Below, in pieces: positions 25,247 through 33,441 of a DNA stretch of 64,000 bases. Location of the stretch: the NCBI RefSeq assembly GCF_024494695.1, contig NZ_JANHDP010000002.1, forward strand, positions 372,001 through 436,000, read 5' to 3'. The notes under the pieces were generated by a model. That model had not been told where the DNA came from. It did not search any database and saw only the letters and a list, made by a program, of their open reading frames with translations. Source of the DNA: Natronoarchaeum rubrum. Its GTDB lineage: Archaea; Halobacteriota; Halobacteria; Halobacteriales; Natronoarchaeaceae. The position numbers were made by a program, and so were the translations under genes. The first letter of the stretch is position 1; each line of letters opens with the position of its first letter.

Positions 25247-26284
25247 GTGTACACGGTCATCGCCGAGCGCGATCTCGACGAGGCGGGCGTGTCGCCGGAC
25301 GCCGCGCTCGCGATCTACAGCGAGATGGTCCGCGCGCGGCGCTTCGACGAGCGCGCGCTCGCGCTCCAGCGCCGCGGCTGGATGAGCGGCTACCCGCCGT
25401 TCAGGGGGCAGGAGGCCACGCAGGTCGGCGCCGTCCGCGCGATGGCGGGCGACGACTGGCTCGTCCCGACGTACCGCTCGAACGCCGCCCAGATCGCCCG
25501 CGGCGTCCCGATGAGCGACCTGTTTCTCTTTCGGCGCGGCCACGCCGAGTTCCACTCCGGCCACGACCGCCCGGTGTTCCCGCAGGCGGTGCCCATCGCG
25601 ACTCAACTTCCCCACGCCGTGGGGCTTGGAATGGCGGCGGACTACCGGGGCGACGACAGCGCCGTCCTCTGCCTGTTCGGCGACGGCGCGACCAGCGAAG
25701 GCGACTTCCACGAGGCCGTCAACTTCGCGGGCGTGTTCGACGCGCCGGTCGTCTTTCTCTGCGAGAACAACGGCTGGGCGATCTCGATGCCCGCCGAGCG
25801 CCAGACCGCCAGCCCGACGATCGCCGAAAAGGCCGGCGCGTACGGCATCGACGGCGAGCACGTCGACGGCAACGACCCGCTGGCGGTCCGTGACGTCGTC
25901 GGCGTCGCGCTCGAACGGGCCCGCGAGGGCGATCCGGTGCTCGTCGAGAGCCTGACCTATCGACAGGGCGCTCACACCACCAGCGACGACCCCTCGCGGT
26001 ATCGCGAGGACGCCGCTGCCGAGTTCCCCGAGTGGCGCACCGCCGATCCGGTCGAGCGCTACGAGGACTACCTGATCGAGCAAGGGCTGCTCGACGAGGA
26101 CACCCGCGAGGAGATCCGAGCGGACGCCGACGACGCCGTCGACCGGGCCGTCGAGCGCGCGGAAGCCGTGGCCGATCCGGACCCCGACGGGGTGTTCGAT
26201 GACGTCTACGACGACCTGCCTCCGGAGCTGCAGCGACAGCGGGACGACTTGCTGGACCGCGCAACTGGCGACGGCGGCGACTGA
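25247..26284 (+). CDS. 2-oxoacid (pyruvate) dehydrogenase-type E1 component, alpha subunit
   Basis: This 345-residue protein starts with GTG at 25247. It is a thiamine-diphosphate-dependent E1-alpha of the pyruvate/branched-chain dehydrogenase type. The ThDP motif begins GDGATSEGDFHEAVN (145-159) and ends with NN at 174-175; the phosphorylation-loop region RQGAHTTSDDPSRYR is also conserved. It has the usual length. No E1-beta, E2 or E3 gene is adjacent, so it is an orphan subunit. It could work with a partner encoded elsewhere, or act on branched-chain or acetoin-type substrates. Confidence 0.88.
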   Translation: MYTVIAERDLDEAGVSPDAALAIYSEMVRARRFDERALALQRRGWMSGYPPFRGQEATQVGAVRAMAGDDWLVPTYRSNAAQIARGVPMSDLFLFRRGHAEFHSGHDRPVFPQAVPIATQLPHAVGLGMAADYRGDDSAVLCLFGDGATSEGDFHEAVNFAGVFDAPVVFLCENNGWAISMPAERQTASPTIAEKAGAYGIDGEHVDGNDPLAVRDVVGVALERAREGDPVLVESLTYRQGAHTTSDDPSRYREDAAAEFPEWRTADPVERYEDYLIEQGLLDEDTREEIRADADDAVDRAVERAEAVADPDPDGVFDDVYDDLPPELQRQRDDLLDRATGDGGD

Positions 26285-26314
26285 CTCCTCGGCGGACGAC
26301 TCGCTCCGGGTGAC

Positions 26315-27448
26315 TCACGCGCGCCGACGATCTCCGTCGGCGTTCGATCCCGTATCGGTGCCCGCCGTCGTGACAGCGACCGTTCTTTCCCCTTCGCCTG
26401 CCCCCGCGTCGGCGTCCCACAGCCCCTGCGCGCGGTCCAGCGCGCAGACGACGACCGTGTGGGGAAGCGTCAGCACGGCGATAAAGGCCAGATAGAGCCC
26501 CAGCGAAGCGAGCGGGGTCGCGCTCGTCGCTCGCACCGCGTACCAGCCCGCCAACAGGGCGATCGCGAGCCCCGTCAGCGGCGCCGCGTCGCGCCCGACC
26601 AGCCCGAGTGCGCGACCCGGGCGTCCGCTCGCGAGCGCCGCGTCGCCGTCCGGGTCCAGCGCCGCGAGCCGGCCGACGTGTCGGAGCGAGTGCCACAGGC
26701 AAAAGTACAGCCCGACGGAAAGCAGCGGCGGGACCGTCCAGAAGTACGCCCACAGTAGCGCGGTCTCGCCGGCGTCGATCAGCCACCCGCGCGAGGGGCC
26801 CCGCCGGCGGTAGCCGGCGGCCAGCGCGAGCACGGTCAGCCCGCCGAACCCGATGCCGAGCGCCAGGCGCGTCCCCGGAGCGAACGGCCACGCCGGGACG
26901 CTCGACGCGCCGACGGCGCCGGCCATCGCGGCGACGACGCGCCGGTACCAGCCGGGGTACGCGAGCAGCGGGACCACCATCGGAACGCCGCCCCGGACCG
27001 CCACCGCGAGGGCGCGTCCCCGTCGCGATCGCAGGTGATCGGCGCCGAGCAGCGCCACCAGCGGGTACAGGTCGCCCTGCCCCCAGTGGGCCCACGTCAG
27101 CAAGATGAACAGGCCGGCCGCGACGACGGGCGCGACGAGCCACAGGACCGCGTACGCCCCGCCCAGAATGAGGTAGAGTACGCCGACGCGGGCGAGCGAC
27201 CGCGCGTCGGCCCGACGCCCGTTCGCACGGGGCAACGCCAGGTGGTCGACCGCGCCGTGGGGAAGTCCCAGCAGGAGTACGCTCGCCGCTAGCGGGGCCA
27301 GCCGGAGTTCCAGCGGCAGCGACGACAGCCGGACGAGGACGCCGGCGAGCAGCCCCGCGCCGACGGCGAGCCACGACGGCACCACGGTCGCTCGGACGAG
27401 GCTCCGCCGCGCCGTCTCGGTCGCGCTCGGCGGCGTGGCGGCGCTCAC
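26315..27448 (-). CDS. blh: Brp/Blh-family beta-carotene 15,15'-dioxygenase
   Basis: This 377-residue integral membrane enzyme cleaves beta-carotene to two retinals. Family motifs with iron-binding histidines are visible: LLGLPHGAVDHLALPR near the N-terminus, a His in LTWAHWGQGD, LWHSLRHVGRLAALD, and LPHTVVVCALDRAQGLW near the end. The start is the GTG at 27448, which overlaps the stop of the lycopene cyclase gene (GTGA), so the two are co-translated. The C-terminus is a hydrophilic tail. It provides the chromophore for the bacteriorhodopsin encoded just upstream. In Halobacterium the equivalent gene is called brp or blh. Confidence 0.9.
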   Translation of the reverse strand: MSAATPPSATETARRSLVRATVVPSWLAVGAGLLAGVLVRLSSLPLELRLAPLAASVLLLGLPHGAVDHLALPRANGRRADARSLARVGVLYLILGGAYAVLWLVAPVVAAGLFILLTWAHWGQGDLYPLVALLGADHLRSRRGRALAVAVRGGVPMVVPLLAYPGWYRRVVAAMAGAVGASSVPAWPFAPGTRLALGIGFGGLTVLALAAGYRRRGPSRGWLIDAGETALLWAYFWTVPPLLSVGLYFCLWHSLRHVGRLAALDPDGDAALASGRPGRALGLVGRDAAPLTGLAIALLAGWYAVRATSATPLASLGLYLAFIAVLTLPHTVVVCALDRAQGLWDADAGAGEGERTVAVTTAGTDTGSNADGDRRRA

Positions 27449-28161
27449 TCGCCGATCACCCAGTCGAACAGCACCAGTCCCTGGACGACGAACAGCGTCG
27501 TCGTCAGGAAGAACGTCGCCTCCTCGACGGGCAGTCCCAGCACGGCGACGCCGGTGGTGTGGCGCGCCGAGAGCTGCCAGGTGCCCGCCGAGAGCGCGAT
27601 CCGGTCGATCAGACAGAGGTACGCCGTCGGGAGCGCGACGCCGACCGCGACCGTGCGACGCGCACGCCACAGCGCCGGCCAGCCGAAGCCCCACTGTAGC
27701 GCCAGCACCGGGCCGGCCCACGCCAGGATCGCGCCGAGGTAGAACGTCGCGCCGCCCCGCAGCGCCAGCGCGACGCCGACGACGCCGACGGCGATGCCCG
27801 CGAGCGCACCGCCGAGCCGATCGGTCCCGCTCACCGACGCGCCGTCGGCGTCGGGCGCGGGCAGCTGGGTCAGCCACAGCGCGGCCAGCACCGTCTGGAC
27901 GACGATGAACAGGTACTCCTCGACCGGCGCGAGCCAGAGCCGCGCGGTCACGGCGTCCTCGCCGTACCACCAGACGCCCCGGTCGATGAGGTAGTTGTCC
28001 CACGGCGTCGTGTACGCCAGCGCGAGCGCGAGGACAACCGCCGTGCCGGCCCAGTGGGCCGAGTTCCACTCCGACCGCCGGCGCACGCCCGCCGCTGTGA
28101 GCGCGGCCAGCGGCGGGAGCAAGAACAGCCCGTGGAACTGGAAGTAGGTGATCGCTGTCAC
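27445..28161 (-). CDS. crtY: Lycopene beta-cyclase, CrtYcd type
   Basis: This 238-residue membrane protein consists of two tandem lycopene cyclase domains, each with a PxE(E) motif: WLAPVEEYLFIVVQTVLAAL near 78-97 and LGLPVEEATFFLTTTLFVVQ near 208-227. NYLIDRGVWWYGED is also typical. The enzyme converts lycopene to beta-carotene, the precursor of retinal. The start is a GTG at 28161. It lies 100 bases downstream of bop on the same strand, so bop, crtY and blh may form one unit or have internal promoters. Confidence 0.92.
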   Translation of the reverse strand: MTAITYFQFHGLFLLPPLAALTAAGVRRRSEWNSAHWAGTAVVLALALAYTTPWDNYLIDRGVWWYGEDAVTARLWLAPVEEYLFIVVQTVLAALWLTQLPAPDADGASVSGTDRLGGALAGIAVGVVGVALALRGGATFYLGAILAWAGPVLALQWGFGWPALWRARRTVAVGVALPTAYLCLIDRIALSAGTWQLSARHTTGVAVLGLPVEEATFFLTTTLFVVQGLVLFDWVIGE

Positions 28162-28261
28162 TGTGGTGTCTCGCGGGGCCGGCGGCGGTCGTACGCGCTG
28201 TTCGAGCGTCTCCGTCCGGTCTCGTCCGACGGCCGAGCGGGTCGGCCGACCGCCGCGGCGA

Positions 28262-29011
28262 TCAGGCCGTCCGCCCGGTCGCGGGCTGGATCGTCTCGGC
28301 CTGATCCAGCACCGTGTGGCTCCGGAGCAGGATGTAGCCGAAGCCGGCCTTCGCGGTCAGGTCAAGCGCGGCGAACCCAGCCGTCTCGACGAAGAGGCCC
28401 AGCAGATTGAGCCCCTCGGTGCCGAGCAACCACCAGACCGGGTACGCCAGCCACAGTACGGTGAGCATGTTCCGCAGCAGGGTGAACTTGTTCTGTGCCT
28501 CTGTGGGCAGCGTCTCGGCCTGTTCGGAGAGCGCGCCGAACAGGTAGTACAGTAACACGAGCAGGAACGCGGTGCTGACGCCCCACCAGATCAGCCGCTG
28601 TGCGCCGACCGCGATCGTCCCCGTACCGTCGCCGGTCAGGGTTGCGATCGCACCCGTGCCGATCATCAGCACGTCGAGGCCGACCACCGTCTGGATCGTG
28701 TTGCGGTCGGCGCCGGCGAGCAACCCGAGGTCGTACAGCAACAGCGGCGTCGTCAGGATCCAGTCGGTGTACCGCGCCCAGTAGATCGGGAGCGTCTCGC
28801 CGGCGACGGTCACCTCGGTCAGCCCGAACCCCAGTGCCATCGCGAGGTAGTTGACGAACGCGATCGCCGTGATGAACGTGGTGACGATGTAGAATTTCTT
28901 GCGTCGTTCTTCCTCGACGCTTCGGCCGCGAGCGACGAAGTACACCGTCGCGAGAAACATTCCTGCCGTGCCTATCCACAGCCAGATGGCCTCTGCTTCG
29001 GGTTGTGCCAT
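28262..29011 (-). CDS. bop: Bacteriorhodopsin, light-driven proton pump
   Basis: This 249-residue seven-helix retinal protein starts with the ATG at 29011. All residues needed for proton pumping are present: the Schiff-base Lys221 ([15 protein letters not shown]); the counter-ions Arg80, Asp83 and Asp217; Thr87; the proton donor Asp94 ([10 protein letters not shown]); Asp113; and the release-group Glu199 and Glu209. The motif [15 protein letters not shown] separates it from halorhodopsin, which has Thr at the Asp83 position, and from sensory rhodopsins, which lack Asp94. It acts in the cytoplasmic membrane and feeds the ATP synthase. Retinal genes lie downstream and the regulator gene upstream on the same strand. 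Confidence 0.96.
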   Translation of the reverse strand: MAQPEAEAIWLWIGTAGMFLATVYFVARGRSVEEERRKKFYIVTTFITAIAFVNYLAMALGFGLTEVTVAGETLPIYWARYTDWILTTPLLLYDLGLLAGADRNTIQTVVGLDVLMIGTGAIATLTGDGTGTIAVGAQRLIWWGVSTAFLLVLLYYLFGALSEQAETLPTEAQNKFTLLRNMLTVLWLAYPVWWLLGTEGLNLLGLFVETAGFAALDLTAKAGFGYILLRSHTVLDQAETIQPATGRTA

Positions 29012-29030
29012 GGTACATCCTATACTCGGG

Positions 29031-29040
29031 AGTAAAATTG
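29031..29040 (-). promoter_or_regulatory. TATA-like element of the bop promoter
   Basis: CAATTTTACT on the minus strand lies about 20-29 bases upstream of the bop ATG. That is the spacing expected for an archaeal TATA box of a transcript starting at or within a few bases of the start codon, as known for bop in Halobacterium. Confidence 0.5.
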
Positions 29041-29052
29041 CAAAACGGCGAT

Positions 29053-29068
29053 ACCACACCTGTGTGGT
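29053..29068 (-). promoter_or_regulatory. Candidate upstream activator site of bop
   Basis: ACCACAC-CT-GTGTGGT is a perfect inverted repeat with seven-base arms, located just upstream of the TATA-like element. The Halobacterium bop promoter has an upstream activator sequence at this place that begins ACC and ends GG and is used by Bat. The repeat here keeps those ends. It is a strong candidate Bat site; binding itself is inferred. Confidence 0.55.
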
Positions 29069-29086
29069 GGCCGACGGGGGGATTTA

Positions 29087-31135
29087 TCAGTCGGCCGGGT
29101 CGGCCCGCTCCTCGTAGAACGCTTCGACGAGTTTGCGCTGGGCGGCTCGGAGGTGCTGGTGGAACGTCGACCGCGAGACGCCCATCGAGTCCGCGAGTTC
29201 GTCGCCCGACACCGACCGAGGACGCTCGAAGTAGTCGCCGAGGTACGCCCGCCGGAGCGCGCTCTGCTGGCGGTCGGTGAGCCGCCGCTCCACCCTGGCG
29301 ACGAACTCGCGGCGGGTCTCGGCCGGTCGATCGCGCTCGCGGTAGGCCGCGAAGTCGACGCCGGGGAGCCGCTTCTCGATGCGGTCGACCACCGCGCGGG
29401 CGTCCTCGGTCTCGGAGACGCGGACCGTCAGCCTCGCCCCGTCGGGATCGGCGACGATCGATCGCGTCTCGACGCCCAGCTCGGCGAGCACCTCGACGAC
29501 GAACGGTTCGGCGAGTTCGAACTCCGCGAGACACCCCTCGTCGCTCTCGCTCACGATCGTGGTGGACGCGACCGTCGGTCGCCTCGCCGCGGCGTCCGCG
29601 AGCCGGTCGGGCGCCGCGTCGGCGACGTCGACGAACGCCAGCAGCGCCCCGTCGTCGGCTCGGACCGACCCGGCGTACTCCACGCGACAGTCCAGTTCCG
29701 CCGCGAGCGAGACGAGTAGCAGGTCGCTTCCCACGACGTCGAACTCCAGCTCCGCCACGACGTCGGCGGTCAGTCGCTCCTCGTTCTCGCGCGCGTTGAT
29801 CGTCGCGGCGACCGTTCGCCCGAGCGCCGTCAGGATCGCCCGCTCGTGGTCCTCGAAGGCGTCCGGGTCGCTCGCGTAGACGCAGAGCACGCCGTAGAGT
29901 CGCCCCCTGTCGGTCAGGGGCACCGCCGCCATCGACTGGCTCCCCTCGGGCCAGCCGACCACGGGGAGTCCGTCGGGGTCGCCCGAGCCGTCCTGAACGA
30001 CTCGGAACTCGCGCTCCTCGATGGCCGCGCCGACGGGCGTCTCCGCGCCGAAATCGACGTCGTGCCCGTCGCCGAACTGGACGTCGCCGGCCGAGCAGGC
30101 TGCCGGCCTGACCCGGTCGCTCGCCACGTTGTACTCGCCGATCCAGGCGAAGTCGTAGGGCTCCGCGTCGCCGACCCGCTCGCAGACGCGCCGGAGCAGT
30201 TCTTCCCGGCCGCTCGCGTGCACGAGCGCCCCCGTGACGTCTAAGACGAGCCCGTCGAGGCGGTCGAGCAGCTCCTTCAGCGACCGGCGTTCCGCTTCGA
30301 GGGCGTCCGCGCGCCGGCGGGCCGCGAACTCGGCGCGCTTGCGCTGGGTGACGTCGGTCTGGAACCCCACGTAGTACGCCAACTCCTCGCCGTCGTAGAC
30401 GGGCGCGAGATCGACCCGATTCCAGAACATGCGACCGTCCTGCCGGTAGTTGACCAGCACCTCGCTCGCGGACTCGCCGGTGTCGATGGCCGCCCGCATG
30501 CGATCGACCGGCTCCGACGCCGTCGCGGGCCCCTGGAGGAACCGGCAGTTCCGTCCGAGCGTCGCCGCGCGGTCGTACCCGGTGAGCCGCTCGAACGCCT
30601 CGTTGACGTACACCAGCGGCATATCTTCCGCCCGCGCGTCCGCGATGGTGATCCCCACCGGCGCCTCGTCCATCGCCCGCTCTTTCAGCGCGGGCGGGAG
30701 ATCGCCGTCCGCGTCGCCGATCGTGTCGATCGCCGTTCGGCGGCCGAACTGCCGGCGGTCGAGCAAGTCGGAGACGGTCTCGACGAGTCGGTCGACACCG
30801 TCGGGCAGCGGCTCTTTGATCACGTACTCGGTGACGCCGGCCGACAGCGCGGCGCTCGCGAGCGCCTCGTCGCCGTCGCCGACGAACAGCACGACCGGCA
30901 GCGTCGGGTAGCGATCTCGCACGGCGTTTAGCAGGTCGATGCCGTCGCTCTCGGGAAGCTGGTGTTCGCTGATCACGCAGTCGACCGGCTCCTCGAGCAG
31001 CGCTCGGCGCGCGTCCGCGGCGGTCGTCGCCGTCTCGACTGCGGCGTCGCCGAACGCCGCCACCACCGTCTCCGTCGCCCGCGCGTCGGCGTCGACGTAC
31101 AGCACGCAGTCACCTCCGTCGGACGGGCACGCCAT
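29087..31135 (-). CDS. bat: Bacterioopsin activator (Bat) with receiver-like, LOV/PAS, GAF and HTH domains
   Basis: With the ATG at 31135 it encodes 682 residues. Domains in order: a receiver-like domain (10-125) in which the usual phospho-accepting Asp is Glu57 (CVISEHQLPESDG); a PAS domain of LOV type (155-265) with GRNCRFLQG holding Cys197, plus Asn229, Asn239 and Gln259 expected to contact flavin; a short coiled segment; a GAF domain (about 310-470); the Bat-specific region; and a C-terminal HTH_10 (SVSGDELADSMGVSRSTFHQ). Bat activates bop, brp and carotenoid genes. The LOV signature predicts blue-light sensing. Seventy-five bases separate it from bop on the same strand. Confidence 0.9.
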   Translation of the reverse strand: MACPSDGGDCVLYVDADARATETVVAAFGDAAVETATTAADARRALLEEPVDCVISEHQLPESDGIDLLNAVRDRYPTLPVVLFVGDGDEALASAALSAGVTEYVIKEPLPDGVDRLVETVSDLLDRRQFGRRTAIDTIGDADGDLPPALKERAMDEAPVGITIADARAEDMPLVYVNEAFERLTGYDRAATLGRNCRFLQGPATASEPVDRMRAAIDTGESASEVLVNYRQDGRMFWNRVDLAPVYDGEELAYYVGFQTDVTQRKRAEFAARRRADALEAERRSLKELLDRLDGLVLDVTGALVHASGREELLRRVCERVGDAEPYDFAWIGEYNVASDRVRPAACSAGDVQFGDGHDVDFGAETPVGAAIEEREFRVVQDGSGDPDGLPVVGWPEGSQSMAAVPLTDRGRLYGVLCVYASDPDAFEDHERAILTALGRTVAATINARENEERLTADVVAELEFDVVGSDLLLVSLAAELDCRVEYAGSVRADDGALLAFVDVADAAPDRLADAAARRPTVASTTIVSESDEGCLAEFELAEPFVVEVLAELGVETRSIVADPDGARLTVRVSETEDARAVVDRIEKRLPGVDFAAYRERDRPAETRREFVARVERRLTDRQQSALRRAYLGDYFERPRSVSGDELADSMGVSRSTFHQHLRAAQRKLVEAFYEERADPAD

Positions 31136-31221
31136 ACGCGGCGTCGAGGTCCGGGCCGACAAGAACGTTTCCCCGGTAGACCCGGGTTTGACGGGGTAAG
31201 CACCGCTTTCCGCCCGACGGG

Positions 31222-31623
31222 TCACTCGATCAGCTGCTGGAGCTGGGGCCGCCGCCGCTCCAGATCGACCCGCGGATCGACGTCCGGATCGCTCGACAAC
31301 CGATCGAGCACCAGAAAGACGTCCGTTCCGCCGTCCTCCAGCCGGTCGACGAGCGACTGAATCTCCGGTTTGTTCAGGACGAGCGACTCCAGCAGGCCCA
31401 GCAGGAGCGCGACCCCCGCGGCGGCGTCCGGATCGGCCGGGAACGCGTCGTGGACGGATGCCGCGGACGCCGCGGCGGCGTCAGCGCCGTCGTCGACCGC
31501 CCGAACCGACAGGCAGATCGGGCAGATCGCGGCGACGTCCGCTTCCTCGGGCGCAAACTCCCGCAGCTCGTCGGGCACATCGAAAGCAACCATAGCCTCG
31601 TCGCCGCAGGCGTCACAGCGCAT
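31222..31623 (-). CDS. Zinc-ribbon-like haloarchaeal protein (DUF6276-like)
   Basis: This 133-residue protein has two Cys pairs, CDACG at residues 3-7 and CPICL at about 35-39, likely forming one zinc ribbon. The C-terminal part is helical (DAAAGVALLLGLLESLVLN, KPEIQSLVDRLEDGGTDVFL, VLDRL). This matches my memory of a haloarchaea-specific family annotated as DUF6276. Function unknown. It lies between bat and atpD, all on the minus strand, with short gaps. Confidence 0.65.
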   Translation of the reverse strand: MRCDACGDEAMVAFDVPDELREFAPEEADVAAICPICLSVRAVDDGADAAAASAASVHDAFPADPDAAAGVALLLGLLESLVLNKPEIQSLVDRLEDGGTDVFLVLDRLSSDPDVDPRVDLERRRPQLQQLIE

Positions 31624-31683
31624 GCAGGGGGCAACGACTCGGAACGAGAAAAACTACCGGGAGAACGGATCGCGCGGCGTCGC

Positions 31684-32373
31684 TCAGTCGTCCGCCTGGA
31701 GCGGCTCGGTCTGGCGCTCGGCCTCGGCGCGCTCCTCTTCCTCTTCGGCTTCCTCCTTTTTCTCCTTGATCTTCTTCATGCGGAAGATCTCCTCGCGCTC
31801 CTGCTCTTCGAGCTTCTGCTCGATGTACTCCTGGTTTTCCTTGAGGTCGGGCAGGAGCTTGAACTCCAGAGCGTTGACGCGGCGCTTGGTCGTCTCGATC
31901 TCCTCGAGCATCTTCTTCATCGCCGTCTCGACCTCGGCGGCGAGGATGATCGATTCGAGCAGGTCTTCGTAGGCCTCGGCGGCCTCGTCGATCCGCGCGG
32001 AGGTGCCCAGCACGCCGTAGCCCCGCTGGTCGAGGCTCTTTTTGACGCGCGTGGACTCGATCTGGGGGACGACGACGCCCATGATGTTCTTGGACTCGGT
32101 CGTGATCTCGGGATGTTCCTTGAGCGCGGCGGCCGCACCGCGGACCGCGACGTCGCCCTCCATCGCGCGGGCCTTGTCGATCGTCGTCTGGGCGGTCTCG
32201 TAGTCGGCTTCGAGGTTCGCCCGGACGTCCTGGGCCTGGTCGAGGATGTCCATGAACTCCATGATCAGGCCGTCGCGCTTCTTCTCCAGCGTGTCGTGGC
32301 CCCGCTCGGAGAGCTCGATGCGATCCTCGATCGCCATCAGGTTCTTCCGAGTGGGCTTGACGTCTTTGGCCAT
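31684..32373 (-). CDS. atpD: V/A-type ATP synthase subunit D
   Basis: This 229-residue central-stalk subunit of the archaeal rotary ATP synthase begins [20 protein letters not shown], the family signature. Two long coiled-coil helices follow at both ends ([20 protein letters not shown] and the C-terminal [20 protein letters not shown]), ending in an Asp/Glu-rich tail. The other ATPase subunit genes are not next to it in this window, so subunit D is separate from the main operon, as is common in haloarchaea. Confidence 0.95.
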   Translation of the reverse strand: MAKDVKPTRKNLMAIEDRIELSERGHDTLEKKRDGLIMEFMDILDQAQDVRANLEADYETAQTTIDKARAMEGDVAVRGAAAALKEHPEITTESKNIMGVVVPQIESTRVKKSLDQRGYGVLGTSARIDEAAEAYEDLLESIILAAEVETAMKKMLEEIETTKRRVNALEFKLLPDLKENQEYIEQKLEEQEREEIFRMKKIKEKKEEAEEEEERAEAERQTEPLQADD

Positions 32374-32526
32374 TTACCGGGTCCTTGTGGGCCGAGTCGG
32401 ATAACTGTTTACAGACGCCTCGGGAGCGGTCCGGCGGCCTGACAGGCTCGCGGCGGGCGGCTTGCCGGCGCCGGCGTGACGCTTATGACGTCTCGTGCCA
32501 GAGAGTACCACGGAGGGGGAGACAGC

Positions 32527-32673
32527 ATGTGTCACCACTACGTCGAGGACGAACTGGCGCTCGCGGAGGAACTGCGCGACGCGGACGCCGACGAGGAGCG
32601 CGTCGAGGACGAGCCACAGGAGGAAGACGAGCCCGCCGAACCGGCGATGCCCGAGCCGGCGGCCGACGACTGA
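32527..32673 (+). CDS. Very small acidic haloarchaeal protein
   Basis: The ATG at 32527, preceded by GGAGGGGGAGA (a plausible ribosome binding site), encodes 48 residues: MCHHYVEDELALAEELRD, then an almost purely acidic Asp/Glu/Pro/Ala tail. The N-terminal CHHY motif could bind a metal. Similar short CHHY proteins are a recurring feature of haloarchaeal genomes, by my recollection. It lies 59 bases upstream of rnhB in the same direction. Function unknown. Confidence 0.6.
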   Translation: MCHHYVEDELALAEELRDADADEERVEDEPQEEDEPAEPAMPEPAADD

Positions 32674-32732
32674 GGAGACCGCCCGCTTCTTTTGCGAAAC
32701 GACTTTGCGCCGGCAGCGGCTGCTATCGCTCG

Positions 32733-33380
32733 ATGGAGCACGCCTTCGGCGCCGACGAGGCCGGTCGCGGCCCGGCGCTCGGCTCGATGTTCGTCGCGGC
32801 GGTCGCCGTCGACGACGCCGCGGCGATCCCCGACGGCGTCGACGACTCGAAGCAACTCTCCCGCGCGCGCCGGGAGGAGCTCGCGGCCGAACTGCGCGGC
32901 GACGACGGCGTCCGGGCCGAGATCGTGGAGATCCCGACCGAACGCATCGACGCTCCCGAGTCCGACATGAACGCGCTGACCGTCGACGCACAGGCGCGGG
33001 CGCTCGACGCCGTCGTCGAGGCCGGAACCGTGGGAATCGTCGACGCCTGCGACACCGACGCCGAGCGGTTCGCCCGCCGGGTCGGCGACGGCGTCGACGC
33101 CGCCGTCGAGGTGCGCGCGGAACACGGCGCGGACGAGGCCTACCCGGTCGTCAGCGCAGCGAGCGTGCTGGCGAAAGTGGCCCGGGACCGTCACGTCGAC
33201 GCGCTCGCGCAGCGCTACGGCGAGGTCGGCAGCGGCTACCCCAGCGATCCGACCACGCGCGAGTTCATCCGCGGCTACGTCGACGACCACGGCGCGCTGC
33301 CCGACTGCGCGCGCGAGAGCTGGGGAACTTGCGAGGACGCGCTGGCGGCCGCCGAGCAGTCGGCGCTGGATCGGTTCTGA
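32733..33380 (+). CDS. rnhB: Ribonuclease HII
   Basis: This 215-residue enzyme removes RNA from RNA-DNA hybrids. The type 2 signature GADEAGRGPALGSMFVAAV is at residues 6-24 with catalytic Asp8 and Glu9. Further conserved parts are VDDSKQLS, VDACDTDAERFARRV with acidic active-site residues, and VVSAASVLAKVARDRHV. The start is the ATG at 32733; the open frame upstream is non-coding. It is convergent with secD; a small perfect hairpin follows its stop. Confidence 0.93.
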   Translation: MEHAFGADEAGRGPALGSMFVAAVAVDDAAAIPDGVDDSKQLSRARREELAAELRGDDGVRAEIVEIPTERIDAPESDMNALTVDAQARALDAVVEAGTVGIVDACDTDAERFARRVGDGVDAAVEVRAEHGADEAYPVVSAASVLAKVARDRHVDALAQRYGEVGSGYPSDPTTREFIRGYVDDHGALPDCARESWGTCEDALAAAEQSALDRF

Positions 33381-33384
33381 GGCT

Positions 33385-33396
33385 GTTTCGAGAAAC
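33385..33396 (+). terminator. Short inverted repeat after rnhB
   Basis: GTTTC-GA-GAAAC lies five to sixteen bases past the rnhB stop codon. It is a perfect inverted repeat in the rnhB/secD convergent gap and may help separate the two transcripts. Archaeal termination mostly uses T-tracts, so its role is uncertain. Confidence 0.35.
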
Positions 33397-33425
33397 GACG
33401 GCGCAAGAACGAGACTCCGCCAGCG

Positions 33426-33431
33426 AAAAAA
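33426..33431 (-). terminator. T-tract terminator after secFD
   Basis: On the minus strand six consecutive T residues occur 11-16 bases past the secD stop codon, in line with archaeal oligo-T termination. Confidence 0.45.
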
Positions 33432-33441
33432 CGAACGGCGC

